A stretch of 64,000 nt of DNA, from the NCBI RefSeq assembly GCF_005860795.2, contig NZ_CP058350.1, forward strand, positions 808,001-872,000, written 5' to 3'. This stretch comes from Peteryoungia desertarenae (GTDB lineage Bacteria; Pseudomonadota; Alphaproteobacteria; Rhizobiales; Rhizobiaceae). A program made the translations under genes and the position numbers. The notes below the pieces were generated by a model. It saw only the letters and a list, made by a program, of their open reading frames with translations. It made no database searches and had not been told where the DNA came from. Shown one piece after another: positions 16,835-27,915 of the stretch (position 1 is its first letter; the number at the start of each line of letters is the position of its first letter).

Positions 16835-17107
16835 ATGGCACACAAAAAAGCTGGCGGTTCTTCGCGCAACGGTCGCGATTCAAACTCCAAGCGCCTTGGC
16901 GTGAAGAAGTTCGGCGGCGAAGCCGTCATTGCTGGCAACATCATCGTGCGCCAGCGCGGCACGCAGTGGCATCCGGGCGCCAATGTCGGCCTCGGCAAGG
17001 ACTACACGATTTTTGCTCTCACCGCCGGCAACGTGGACTACCGTACGAAGGCCAATGGCCGCGTATACGTGTCCGTAATGCCGAAAGCGGCGGAAGCAGC
17101 GGAATAA
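16835..17107 (+). CDS. rpmA: 50S ribosomal protein L27
   Basis: 90 residues. [20 protein letters not shown] is the conserved N-terminal arm that reaches the peptidyl-transferase centre. It begins directly with this arm, so no Firmicute-type cleavable leader is present. The [20 protein letters not shown] and [17 protein letters not shown] motifs are intact. AAAGGAGAAATCCC precedes the ATG. A strong bidirectional-looking terminator follows 66 bp after the stop. Confidence 0.98.
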   Translation: MAHKKAGGSSRNGRDSNSKRLGVKKFGGEAVIAGNIIVRQRGTQWHPGANVGLGKDYTIFALTAGNVDYRTKANGRVYVSVMPKAAEAAE

Positions 17108-17173
17108 GCCGGTAGCGCGTTAAAACAGCCGGCGTCTCATTGACCCGGCTGGCCGCAACAGGTTCAGTCAGAA

Positions 17174-17206
17174 AAAAGGGGAGATGGGGCGCCATCTCCC
17201 CTTTTC
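17174..17206 (+). terminator. Rho-independent terminator after rpmA
   Basis: A perfect 14-bp stem, AAAAGGGGAGATGG (17174-17187) with CCATCTCCCCTTTT (17192-17205) and a GGCG loop, ends in a T-run on both strands. Confidence 0.9.
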
Positions 17207-17240
17207 TCATGCCTTTTTTCAAGCAGAAGGAGACTGAACC

Positions 17241-17891
17241 ATGGAAAGCTTAATGTTAAGGGATGACCAGTCACGGTCACCCGCAGATCGGCAAAGGTCC
17301 GATCGGCAAAGGTTAGACAGGCAAAGAAGTTCGTGCCCTGTCCTGTTGTCGCAACGGCTCGTTCTGCGCGCCCCCCATGTTGAAGACATTGACGCCCTTG
17401 CCCATCTCGCCAACAATGCCGCGATCGCCACGATGGTGTCGCGCATGCCGCATCCCTACACGGCAAAAGACGCCGCCGATTTTGTGCGACGCACGAATAT
17501 CGGCGAGATTGGCAAGTGCGTCTATGCGATCACGAAAGCGGAAAACGGTGAGTTCATGGGCTGCTGCGCTCTGGAGCCCCATCCCGGTGACGAGGACACG
17601 CTCGAACTCGGCTACTGGCTGGGCGAACCCTACTGGAACAAGGGCTACGCGACGGAAGCTGCCCATGCCCTGATCGATATGGCGTTTCGCACGCGGGAAA
17701 TCGCGCGCATAGACGCGCGCTGCCGCGTTACCAACATCGCCTCGCGGCGCGTCATCCAGAAGTCCGGCTTCCAGTTCCAGGGATCGGGCATGGTCGGCAA
17801 TCTGGCGACACGCGGCATGATGCCGGTCGAGTGGTACAGGCTGGACCGCAAGACCTGGCTGTCCTTGAAGAGCTGGGGAGAGATGCGATGA
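17241..17891 (+). CDS. GNAT family N-acetyltransferase (RimJ/RimL type)
   Basis: 216 residues from ATG 17241, with GAAGGAGACTG upstream. After a variable N-terminus the acetyltransferase fold runs from about residue 36 (LSQRLVLRAPHVEDIDALAH). It includes the acetyl-CoA loop region GYWLGEPYWNKGYATEAAHA and the RVTNIASRRVIQKSGFQFQG segment typical of RimL-like enzymes that acetylate protein N-termini or small amines. The N-terminal extension contains three tandem pentapeptides DRQR(S/L), encoded by a ~15-bp repeat (17286-17329), a sign of recent slippage. It overlaps the next GNAT start by 4 bp. The substrate is unknown. Confidence 0.9.
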   Translation: MESLMLRDDQSRSPADRQRSDRQRLDRQRSSCPVLLSQRLVLRAPHVEDIDALAHLANNAAIATMVSRMPHPYTAKDAADFVRRTNIGEIGKCVYAITKAENGEFMGCCALEPHPGDEDTLELGYWLGEPYWNKGYATEAAHALIDMAFRTREIARIDARCRVTNIASRRVIQKSGFQFQGSGMVGNLATRGMMPVEWYRLDRKTWLSLKSWGEMR

Positions 17892-18469
17892 TGGCGCTGG
17901 GAAAGATCAGGCCAGAAGGGCCAAACTACCCAGGTCCCTGCCCTGAGATCGAAACGAAGCGGCTGCGCCTACGACCGGTACGCATGGGAGATGCCGATGC
18001 GATTGCATTCTCGTTGATAGATTTCGAGGTTGCACGCATGCTGACCCGTGTACCCGCACCCTTTCATCGCCAGGACGCTGTCGACTGGTTGAACGGTCTG
18101 GACAGCCGGAAGTCCGCTTGGCCCTTCGCCATCACTACTGATGATGACGTGATGATCGGCAATGTCAGCCTGGAGCTTCTCCATGGCCAATGGCATCTCG
18201 GCTATTGGCTCAATCGCTTCTATTGGGGCAAGGGGCTGATGAGCGAAGCCGTAGAGGCCGTTCTCGAGCGGGCTTTCATGCGCATGCCCGAGGTGAAGAT
18301 CCATTCGGGCGCTTTTGCCGAAAACTCTGCCTCGCTGCGTATCCAGGAAAAACTCGGTTTTGCCATTCTTGGCTGCCGGAATGTCTTTCCCCTGTCGCGC
18401 AATGCAACCGCGCCCCTGATTGAAACATCGATCGATCAGGCGGGTTTTGCATCAAGGAAGAAGGTCTGA
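17888..18469 (+). CDS. GNAT family N-acetyltransferase (RimJ/RimL type), second copy
   Basis: 193 residues from ATG 17888, overlapping the preceding stop as ATGA, so the two genes are translationally coupled. The fold is IETKRLRLRPVRMGDADAIA, then GYWLNRFYWGKGLMSEAVEA (acetyl-CoA loop) and AENSASLRIQEKLGFAILG. It is related to but clearly diverged from its neighbour. Paired RimL-like GNATs between rpmA and obgE are a familiar rhizobial arrangement. The substrate is unknown. Confidence 0.9.
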   Translation: MMALGKIRPEGPNYPGPCPEIETKRLRLRPVRMGDADAIAFSLIDFEVARMLTRVPAPFHRQDAVDWLNGLDSRKSAWPFAITTDDDVMIGNVSLELLHGQWHLGYWLNRFYWGKGLMSEAVEAVLERAFMRMPEVKIHSGAFAENSASLRIQEKLGFAILGCRNVFPLSRNATAPLIETSIDQAGFASRKKV

Positions 18470-18513
18470 AGCTTACGAAACGAAAGGCGGGTCGCTGCCA
18501 TGCGACCCGCTCT

Positions 18514-20572
<2,059 letters not shown>

Positions 20573-20573
<1 letters not shown>

Positions 20574-21750
20574 TGTCGACGTCTGTCCGTTCTATCAGCC
20601 GTTCGAGGCGTGTTGTCATCAAGATCGGCTCGGCCCTGCTCGTCGACCGGGCAAGCGGTCTGAAAAAGGCCTGGCTTGATGCCATCTGCGATGACATTGC
20701 CGCCCTGAAGGCAAGCGGCACGGATGTGCTGGTCGTTTCCTCTGGTGCGATTGCGCTTGGTCGAACAGTCCTGAACATGCCGTCAGGCGCCCTGAAGCTT
20801 GAGGAAAGCCAGGCCTGCGCGGCGGTCGGCCAGATTGCCCTTGCCCGCCATTGGGCCGAAAGCCTGTCGCGCCATCAGATCGTCGCCGGACAGATCCTGC
20901 TGACCCTTGGTGATACGGAAGAGCGCCGGCGCTATCTGAATGCACGCGCCACGCTGAACCAGTTGCTGAAGATCGGTGCCGTTCCGATCATCAACGAGAA
21001 TGACACGGTTGCAACCACCGAGATCCGCTACGGCGACAATGACCGGCTAGCTGCCCGCGTTGCCACAATGGCCGGTGCCGACCTGCTGGTTCTGCTTTCC
21101 GACATCGATGGCCTCTATACGGCGCCGCCGCATCTCGATCCCGCAGCCTGCTTCCTCGATGTCATCCCGGAAATCACGCCCGAGATCGAAGCCATGGCGG
21201 GGGCGCCGCCTCCGAGCTGTCGCGCGGCGGCATGCGTACCAAGATCGATGCCGGCAAGATTGCGACCAGTGCGGGTTGCGCCATGATCATCGCCTCGGGC
21301 AAGCCGTTGAACCCGATCAAGGCCATCGAAGACGGTGCCCGCCACTCCTGGTTTGCCGCCTCGACATCGCCTGTCACCGCCCGCAAGACGTGGATTGCCG
21401 GCCAGCTTCAGCCTGCCGGTCAGGTTCATGTCGATGCGGGAGCGCAAGGCGCGCTCAAGTCCGGCAAGAGCCTGCTTCCAGCAGGCGTCCGACAGGTCGT
21501 CGGCAACTTCAGTCGGGGCGACACGATCGCGGTCATCAATGCCGAAGGACGCGAGATTGCCCGCGGCCTGGCCGGATATGATGCCGAGGAGGCCCGCCGC
21601 ATCACCGGTCGCAAATCAAGTGAAATCGAAGCCATTCTTGGCTATGCCGGACGCGCCGCCATGATCCATCGGGACGATATGGTGATGACGGATCAGAGCG
21701 GTCGCCTCCTGGCCAGCGAGAGCGAACAAAAGGATCTGAGCCATGCTTGA
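20573..21750 (+). pseudogene. proB: Glutamate 5-kinase with a one-base frameshift
   Basis: Frame 1 (from ATG 20573) gives the kinase domain: [52 protein letters not shown], to MAG at 21198. It then runs into unrelated sequence and stops at 21286. The C-terminal part, [15 protein letters not shown]... through the PUA domain to 21750, continues in another frame. Inserting one G in the run of five G at 21199-21203 restores the family sequence [17 protein letters not shown], about 392 residues in all. As read, the enzyme of the first proline-biosynthesis step would be cut inside its kinase domain. A sequencing or assembly error in the G-run is as likely as a real mutation. Everything else looks under normal selection. 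Confidence 0.9.
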
Positions 21751-23026
21751 CAGCGTTTCCGCCACAAGTTCGATCGACGCCCTGATGCTCGACATGGGCC
21801 GCCGTGCCCGTGATGCAGCCCGCCCGCTTGCCATCGCCTCGACCGAAGCAAAGAACGCTGCGCTTCATGCCATGGCCGATGCGCTTCTTGCCAAAGAAGC
21901 TGAAATTTTGGCTGCCAATGCGAAAGACCTCGACAATGCCCGGGAAAACGGTCTGGCGGCATCGCTCATCGATCGTCTGACACTAAACCCGGCCCGCATT
22001 GCCGCCATGGTAGACGGCATTCGCCAGATTGCAGCCCTGCCCGATCCGGTCGGGTCCGTGATGGATGCCTGGGAAAGGCCGAATGGTCTCAGGATCGAGC
22101 GCGTGCGCACGCCGCTCGGTGTGATTGGTGTCATTTACGAGAGCCGGCCGAATGTCACTGCAGACGCAGGTGCCCTTTGCCTGAAGGCAGGCAATGCCGT
22201 GATCCTGCGCGGCGGTTCGGACTCGATCGACTCCTCGGGTGCAATACATGATTGCCTGATCGAAGGGTTGAAATCCGCCGGACTGCCCGCTGATGCCATC
22301 CAGCGTGTGCCGGTTACCGATCGGGCGGCCGTCGGTGCTTTGTTGACTGGCCTTGAAGGCACGGTTGACGTGATTGTGCCGCGCGGTGGAAAGAGCCTTG
22401 TTGGTCGTGTCCAGTCAGAAGCGCGTGTGCCGGTCTTCGCCCATCTTGAAGGCATCTGCCATGTCTATGTCGACGGGTCGGCAGACCTGGAAATGGCAAA
22501 GAAGATCGTGCTGAACGCCAAGATGCGCCGCACCGGGATCTGCGGCGCTGCCGAAACCCTGCTGATCGATAGCGCGGTGATTGGCACCCATCTGATGCCG
22601 ATCCTGGAAGCCTTGACCGAGGCGGGCTGCGAAGTGCGCGCCTCGGCAACGGTTCTCAAGGTCTTCCCTGGTTTCAAGCCGGCGACCGATGAGGATTGGC
22701 GCACCGAATATCTCGATGCCATCATTTCGGTGGCGGTCGTCGACGGTGTCTCGGGCGCAATCGATCATATCGCACGCTATTCATCCCACCACACCGAGGC
22801 GATCATTGCAGAGGATCCCAAGGCGGTGGAACGCTTCTTCAACGAGATCGATTCTGCAATCCTCGTCCACAATGCTTCGACCCAGTTCGCCGATGGCGGC
22901 GAGTTCGGCATGGGTGCCGAAATCGGCATTGCGACAGGCAAGATGCATGCACGCGGGCCCGTTGGCGTCGAGCAGCTGACCTCCTTCAAATATCGCGTTC
23001 ACGGCAACGGTCAGGTTCGGCCCTGA
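21743..23026 (+). CDS. proA: Gamma-glutamyl phosphate reductase
   Basis: 427 residues. It reduces glutamyl-5-phosphate to glutamate semialdehyde with NADPH, the second step of proline synthesis. It is an ALDH-superfamily member with [40 protein letters not shown] and the catalytic cysteine in [13 protein letters not shown]. The C-terminal [20 protein letters not shown] is complete. The ATG at 21743 overlaps the proB stop by 8 bp, so its translation may depend on ribosomes reaching the end of proB. The proB frameshift could therefore also reduce proA expression. Confidence 0.97.
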   Translation: MLDSVSATSSIDALMLDMGRRARDAARPLAIASTEAKNAALHAMADALLAKEAEILAANAKDLDNARENGLAASLIDRLTLNPARIAAMVDGIRQIAALPDPVGSVMDAWERPNGLRIERVRTPLGVIGVIYESRPNVTADAGALCLKAGNAVILRGGSDSIDSSGAIHDCLIEGLKSAGLPADAIQRVPVTDRAAVGALLTGLEGTVDVIVPRGGKSLVGRVQSEARVPVFAHLEGICHVYVDGSADLEMAKKIVLNAKMRRTGICGAAETLLIDSAVIGTHLMPILEALTEAGCEVRASATVLKVFPGFKPATDEDWRTEYLDAIISVAVVDGVSGAIDHIARYSSHHTEAIIAEDPKAVERFFNEIDSAILVHNASTQFADGGEFGMGAEIGIATGKMHARGPVGVEQLTSFKYRVHGNGQVRP

Positions 23027-23027
23027 C

Positions 23028-23651
23028 GTGAATCTCGAAACCATTGCACACCGCTACCGCCAGATGCCGCATGTCGAGCGGGGCATGGTGGTGGGCCTTT
23101 TTGGCGGCTCCTTCAATCCGCCACATCAGGGCCATGTGCTGGTCGCCGAGATCGCCCTTCGGCGCCTCGGCCTCGATCAACTGTGGTGGATGGTCACGCC
23201 AGGAAATCCTCTGAAGGATAGGAATGCGCTTGCCCCGCTGGCAGAGCGGCTTGCGGCTTGCGAAAGGCTTGCCGTTGATCCACGCATCAAGGTCACCGCC
23301 TTCGAGCAGACGCTTGGCACAAGCTACACGGCCCTGACGCTTGATCATATCCGCGTCAGAAAGCCGGGAGTGCACTTCATCTGGGTGATGGGTGCGGACA
23401 ACCTGAAGAACTTCCACCGCTGGCAGCAATGGCAGAAGATCGCGACGACCTTTCCCATCGCCGTGATTGACCGGCCCGGTTCGACACTCTCCTATCTGTC
23501 GTCCAAGATGGCGCGCACGTTTGACTATGCTCGGATCGACGAAGAGGATGCCGGCGTGCTCTGGCAGAAGAAGGCGCCGGTCTGGACATTCATACATGGG
23601 CCGCGCTCGACACTCAGTTCGACAGCCCTTCGTGCAGCCGCAGACAGATGA
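23028..23651 (+). CDS. nadD: Nicotinate-nucleotide adenylyltransferase
   Basis: 207 residues from GTG 23028, one base after the proA stop. Nucleotidyltransferase motifs are GLFGGSFNPPHQGH (HxGH), WWMVTPGNPLKD, FIWVMGADNLKNFHRWQQW and the terminal RSTLSSTALR. It adenylates nicotinate mononucleotide to deamido-NAD, and the position in the proA-nadD-rsfS-rlmH order is conserved in rhizobia. An ATG at 23064 (MPHVERGM) is an alternative start that keeps the whole fold. Confidence 0.95.
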   Translation: MNLETIAHRYRQMPHVERGMVVGLFGGSFNPPHQGHVLVAEIALRRLGLDQLWWMVTPGNPLKDRNALAPLAERLAACERLAVDPRIKVTAFEQTLGTSYTALTLDHIRVRKPGVHFIWVMGADNLKNFHRWQQWQKIATTFPIAVIDRPGSTLSYLSSKMARTFDYARIDEEDAGVLWQKKAPVWTFIHGPRSTLSSTALRAAADR

Positions 23652-23712
23652 TGGCTCCGTGACAATCCCGTTTCCCATGTCTTGAAAGATTAACGCATCA
23701 ATGCCACCTTTT

Positions 23713-23742
23713 GTCTGCGACGCAGTTATGAGAGTCGCAGAC
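23713..23742 (+). other. Hairpin between nadD and rsfS
   Basis: GTCTGCGAC (23713-23721) pairs perfectly with GTCGCAGAC (23734-23742), loop 12. A moderately T-rich tract follows (GTGCTGTTCTGTTTTG). It could be an attenuator or weak terminator 34 bp before the rsfS start. Confidence 0.45.
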
Positions 23743-23776
23743 GTGCTGTTCTGTTTTGCCAAGGAAAGGATGAACT

Positions 23777-24190
23777 CTGACAACAGTACACACCAAGGGA
23801 AAGCCTCCTGTTGGCCTCCCGAAAAGCCCGGAACGTGGCGTTGATGCCGCAGCCCGCGCGCTTGAGCTGGTCCTCGCAAGTCTCGAGGATTCAAAGGCAG
23901 AAGACATTGTCTCCATCAACATTGCCGGCAAGTCGGCGCTCGGCGACTACATGGTAGTCGTATCCGGACGTTCGAACAGGCATGTCACGGCGATCAGCGA
24001 ACACCTCATTTCCGATCTGAAGGACGAAGGCCTGGGCTCTGCCCGGGTTGAAGGTCTTGAGACCGGCGACTGGGTGCTGATCGATACGGGAGACATCATC
24101 GTGCATGTATTCCGACCCGAAGTCCGCGAGTTCTACAATCTTGAAAGAATGTGGGCCGCACCGGATGTCGACGAGGGCACATTGCACTGA
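23777..24190 (+). CDS. rsfS: Ribosomal silencing factor RsfS (apparent CTG start)
   Basis: 137 residues if read from CTG 23777: (M)TTVHTKGKPP..., then the domain ALELVLASLEDSKAEDIVSI, GKSALGDYMVVVSGRSNRHV, VEGLETGDWVLIDTGDIIVH and VFRPEVREFYNLERMW. RsfS binds L14 and blocks subunit joining under starvation. The frame is closed by TGA at 23771 and has no ATG, GTG or TTG before ATG 23951, which would delete the first 58 residues including conserved domain. AAGGA at 23766-23770 sits 6 bases before the CTG, ideal spacing. A frameshift from the ATG at 23770 is the alternative explanation. Confidence 0.9.
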   Translation: MTTVHTKGKPPVGLPKSPERGVDAAARALELVLASLEDSKAEDIVSINIAGKSALGDYMVVVSGRSNRHVTAISEHLISDLKDEGLGSARVEGLETGDWVLIDTGDIIVHVFRPEVREFYNLERMWAAPDVDEGTLH

Positions 24191-24380
24191 ACAGGCTACA
24201 GGCGGCGTGCCGCTGGAGCCTTGATAGAATAGGGAAACCGCACCGTGCCCGGCATTGTCCGGCCATGTGAACGGTTTCCCTCGGCCAGTCACCGTCTGGT
24301 GGTCTCGAAGCCGACAAAGCCGGCGAACACGCTGTTTGGCCGAAAACAAAGCTTGTGCGACTAGACACGGAAGCAGGCGG

Positions 24381-24863
24381 ATGAAAATTGGCATTTACGC
24401 GGTAGGTCGATTGAAGGCCGGACCGGAAAAGGAACTCGCGTCCCGCTATCTGGACCGCTTTTCCAAGGCCGGTCCTGCCTGCGGCTTGGAATTTTCGCGT
24501 TCAGCGGAATTGAACGAAAGCCGCGCTGGCAATGCCGACACCCGAAAACGTGAAGAAGCCGCAGAACTCAGCCGCGTCATTCCGGACGGCGCATTGCTTG
24601 TCGTTCTGGACGAGCGCGGCAAGGCCATGGATAGCGCGGAGTTTGCCAGGTTCATCGGTGACAATCGCGACAACGGCCAACGGGACATGGCTTTCGTGAT
24701 CGGCGGGGCTGACGGCATCGATCCGGATCTGCGCGATCGGGCAAGACTGGTTCTCAATCTCGGAAAACTGACATGGCCTCACCAGGTGGTCAGGATCCTG
24801 ATCGCAGAACAGCTCTATCGCGCCGTCACCATCCTCACCGGCCATCCCTATCACCGGGTCTGA
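24381..24863 (+). CDS. rlmH: 23S rRNA (pseudouridine1915-N3)-methyltransferase RlmH
   Basis: 160 residues from ATG 24381 (MKIGIYAVGRLKAGPEKELA), the family start. It is a SPOUT methyltransferase with the trefoil knot motifs VVLDERGKAMDS, FVIGGADGID and the C-terminal KLTWPHQVVRILIAEQLYRA, plus GHPYHRV. It methylates pseudouridine 1915 in helix 69 of 23S rRNA. It follows rsfS after 190 bp, as in most proteobacteria, linking two factors that act on the 50S subunit. Confidence 0.95.
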   Translation: MKIGIYAVGRLKAGPEKELASRYLDRFSKAGPACGLEFSRSAELNESRAGNADTRKREEAAELSRVIPDGALLVVLDERGKAMDSAEFARFIGDNRDNGQRDMAFVIGGADGIDPDLRDRARLVLNLGKLTWPHQVVRILIAEQLYRAVTILTGHPYHRV

Positions 24864-24978
24864 CCGCCTCCCCAAGAACCATAGCTTTTCCGCAAAGCCA
24901 AATCAGCGTAGTTTCCTCGCGAAACGGATCACTGTCTTGGCAAACCATCGTCTCGAACCACTGCTGCCGGAAAAGGTC

Positions 24979-26538
24979 ATGCCCGTCACCCGATTGTCTC
25001 GGGTACTGGCTCTGGCGACGGTCTGCGCCTGTATCTCTGTGGGTGCTCCGCTGCAGTCTCTGGGACAGGAACAACCAACTGTCGGGCCGGAAGCGGGCGA
25101 AAGCCTGAGTGCACGCGAGATCCTTGCGCAGGTGCAGGAGCGGATCACGGCGCAAGACGAGGCGCAGACACCGGACGCGCCGACACTGGACGAGCAGACG
25201 CCGGAACAGATGACGACCTCGACCATCTCCGAAACCGATCCGACCGAGATCGACACTACACAAACTGTTGCAAGACCGGATCGCGAAACCGAACTCAGCC
25301 GGAAACGCGACCAGATCAGCGAGGAGCTTCAGGCGATTGCCGAGACAATGCGGCTTTCGACAGACAAGGTGACGGAACTCGAGCGCGACATTGCCGAGTT
25401 GAACAAGACAACGGAGACCCTGAAGTCGGCCCTGATTGAATCCGCAGCGCGCCGCAAGGAGAACGAACGCCGGATCGCAGAAGGCGAAAAACGCTTGGCC
25501 GAAATCGGGCTCAAGTCGGACGCCATTCGGGCCTCATTCCGGGAGCGGCGTGATGTTCTCGCCGAAGTTCTGGCGGCCCTTCAGCGCATGGGTCGAAATC
25601 CACCGCCGGCCCTTCTGGTGAGCCCGGAGGATGCGCTCGCCTCTGTCCGCACCGCAATTCTCCTCGGTGCCGTGGTCCCCGGTGTGCGCGCGGAAACGGA
25701 GCGTCTGGCCGCCGATCTCAAAGAGTTGATTGACCTTCGCAACCAGGGCACACGCGAGATGGAAAGCCTTGTTGCCGCAATCGCGAGCCAGCAGGAGGAA
25801 GAACGCCGGATGGATCTTCTGATTGCGGAAAACGACCGGCTGAACCGCACGAACTCGCTCCAGCTTCAGGCGGAACGCAAGCAAGCAGAAGAACTTGCGG
25901 CCCGCGCCGCCAACATGGAGGGCCTTATTCAGTCGCTTGAGGACGAGATCGCTTCCGTGCGTGATGCCGCAGAAATGGCCCGTCTGGAAGAAGAGCGAAG
26001 AGCCCGTATGACCGAGGAGCAGAGGCAGCGGGCACGTGATCTTGCCGCCTCTGGACTGCCCGATAAAAACCGCATTGCGCCCGCATATCCCTTTTCCGAA
26101 CTCAGGCAGAAATTGGAATTGCCGACGACTGGTGATATCGTCCGTCGGTATGGCGATCCTGATGGGACCGGCCACGAGGCGCAGGGCATGGTCATTGCGT
26201 CAAGCCCGGGCTCGATTGTGACTGCACCCGCAGACGGCTGGGTGGTGTTTGCCGGACAGTTCAGAAGTTATGGTCAGATGATCATTCTGAACACCGGAGA
26301 AGGTTATCATATGGTTCTGTCCGGTATGGACAGGGTCAATACAAGCCAGGGCAAGTTCGTTTTGTCGGGTGAGCCCTTGGCGGTGATGGGTGAGAAAAGA
26401 GTGGCCAGTGCCACAGCTTTGGCGCTGGAAACAAATCGCCCAACTCTCTACATTGAATTGCGTAAAGACGGAAAACCGGTTGATTCCCGTCCCTGGTGGA
26501 ACGAAGACGAGTCTGGAAAGGCACAGAATGATACGTAG
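24979..26538 (+). CDS. EnvC-like murein hydrolase activator, coiled coil plus LytM/M23 domain
   Basis: About 519 residues from ATG 24979, which leaves a good signal peptide (MPVTRLSRVLALATVCACIS ... SLGQ). A TTG at 24937 would add 14 residues. Residues about 95-180 and 240-350 are long, charged coiled coils. The C-terminal M23/LytM domain is recognisable (GDIVRRYGDPDGTGHEAQGM, DGWVVFAGQFRSYGQMIILN, YIELRKDGKPVDSRPW). The HxH zinc motif of active M23 enzymes is not evident, as expected for EnvC-type activators that switch on amidases at the septum. Its end overlaps the ctpA start by 11 bp. Confidence 0.88.
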   Translation: MPVTRLSRVLALATVCACISVGAPLQSLGQEQPTVGPEAGESLSAREILAQVQERITAQDEAQTPDAPTLDEQTPEQMTTSTISETDPTEIDTTQTVARPDRETELSRKRDQISEELQAIAETMRLSTDKVTELERDIAELNKTTETLKSALIESAARRKENERRIAEGEKRLAEIGLKSDAIRASFRERRDVLAEVLAALQRMGRNPPPALLVSPEDALASVRTAILLGAVVPGVRAETERLAADLKELIDLRNQGTREMESLVAAIASQQEEERRMDLLIAENDRLNRTNSLQLQAERKQAEELAARAANMEGLIQSLEDEIASVRDAAEMARLEEERRARMTEEQRQRARDLAASGLPDKNRIAPAYPFSELRQKLELPTTGDIVRRYGDPDGTGHEAQGMVIASSPGSIVTAPADGWVVFAGQFRSYGQMIILNTGEGYHMVLSGMDRVNTSQGKFVLSGEPLAVMGEKRVASATALALETNRPTLYIELRKDGKPVDSRPWWNEDESGKAQNDT

Positions 26539-27847
26539 GGTTTCTCTTATGCTCGTCGGCGCACTCATGGGTGCGACGGCCATGAGCGTTGTTTATTCGG
26601 CGGGAATTCCAGCACAGGCCGCAGGCACCTCGACCTACCGGGAACTATCCGTCTTCGGAGACGTGTTCGAGCGTATCCGCGCCCAATATGTTACTCCGCC
26701 GGATGAAGAGAAGCTGGTCGAAAGCGCCATCAACGGCATGCTTCGTTCGCTGGATCCGCATTCAAGCTATCTGAATGCCAAGGATGCAGCCGACATGCAG
26801 ACGCAGACGCGCGGCGAGTTTGGTGGCATCGGCATCGAAGTGACGATGGAAGATGAGCTGGTGAAGGTCATCACGCCGATCGATGACACGCCTGGCGCCA
26901 AGGCTGGCATCCTTGCGGGCGATCTGATCTCCGAGATCAATGGCGACCCGGTTCGCGGCCTCAGCCTCCAGGAAGCCGTCGAAAAGATGCGTGGCGCGGT
27001 CAACACCTCGATCGATCTCACCATCATCCGCGAAGGTGCTGACCGTCCGATCGAAATTTCCGTCGTGCGCGAAATCATCCCGATTCGGGCCGTGCGCTCG
27101 CGCGTCGAGGGGGATGTGGGTTATCTGCGCGTCATCTCCTTTACTGAAAAGACCTATGACGACCTCGAAGCGGCAATCGAGAAGATCAAGGAAGAAGTTC
27201 CGGAAGACCAGCTCAAGGGCTATGTGCTTGACCTGCGTCTTAACCCCGGCGGCCTTCTGGATCAGGCAATCTATGTCTCGGATGCCTTCCTGGAGCGCGG
27301 CGAAGTCGTCTCCACCCGTTCGCGCGATCCGGATGACACCCGCCGCTTCAACGCCAGCTCAGGTGATTTGACCGATGGCAAGCCGGTCATCGTGCTGATC
27401 AATGGCGGCTCGGCCTCGGCCTCGGAAATTGTTGCCGGCGCCCTTCAGGATCTGAAGCGTGCGACCGTTGTCGGCACCCGTTCGTTCGGCAAGGGCTCGG
27501 TCCAGACGATCATCCCGATGGGTGACAAGGGCGCTCTTCGCCTGACGACTGCGCTCTATTACACGCCGTCTGGAAAATCGATCCAGGGCACCGGTATCGA
27601 GCCGGACATCAAGGTCGAGCAACCGCTGCCAGAGGAACTTCAGGGCCGCGTCCGCGCCGAGGGTGAATCCTCCCTGCCGGGTCATATCCGTGGTCAGGAC
27701 GAGGACGAGGAAGGCTCTGGCTCGATTGCCTATGTCCCGCCGGAGCCCGCAGATGACGTCCAGCTCAACTATGCGCTCGATCTGCTGCGCGGCGTGAAGA
27801 CGGATCCGGCCTTCCCGGCTGATCCGCAGAAGGCCGCCCTGCAATAA
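26528..27847 (+). CDS. ctpA: Carboxy-terminal processing protease, S41 family
   Basis: 439 residues from ATG 26528, overlapping the end of the EnvC-like gene. Signal peptide MIRRVSLMLVGALMGATAMS, a short N-terminal helical region, PDZ domain about 90-170 (GGIGIEVTMEDELVKVITPI), then the S41 core with catalytic Ser in NGGSASASEIVAGALQD and Lys in GTRSFGKGSVQT. The C-terminal tail is acidic. CtpA trims periplasmic substrates such as peptidoglycan hydrolases, which fits an operon with an EnvC-like hydrolase activator. A terminator follows 8 bases after the stop. Confidence 0.96.
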   Translation: MIRRVSLMLVGALMGATAMSVVYSAGIPAQAAGTSTYRELSVFGDVFERIRAQYVTPPDEEKLVESAINGMLRSLDPHSSYLNAKDAADMQTQTRGEFGGIGIEVTMEDELVKVITPIDDTPGAKAGILAGDLISEINGDPVRGLSLQEAVEKMRGAVNTSIDLTIIREGADRPIEISVVREIIPIRAVRSRVEGDVGYLRVISFTEKTYDDLEAAIEKIKEEVPEDQLKGYVLDLRLNPGGLLDQAIYVSDAFLERGEVVSTRSRDPDDTRRFNASSGDLTDGKPVIVLINGGSASASEIVAGALQDLKRATVVGTRSFGKGSVQTIIPMGDKGALRLTTALYYTPSGKSIQGTGIEPDIKVEQPLPEELQGRVRAEGESSLPGHIRGQDEDEEGSGSIAYVPPEPADDVQLNYALDLLRGVKTDPAFPADPQKAALQ

Positions 27848-27854
27848 GACAGAA

Positions 27855-27886
27855 GGGCTGTCTGCCGGGTGGTGGACAGCCTTTTT
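27855..27886 (+). terminator. Rho-independent terminator after ctpA
   Basis: GGCTGTC (27856-27862) pairs with GACAGCC (27875-27881), followed by TTTTT (27882-27886). Confidence 0.85.
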
Positions 27887-27915
27887 GCCGACAGGGTGAA
27901 ATGGGATAAAGACGC

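Noticed and set aside
23770..23844. 24-codon frame starting at ATG 23770 before rsfS
   Set aside because: It begins inside the presumed rsfS ribosome site and is out of frame with conserved sequence; kept only as the alternative frameshift hypothesis.
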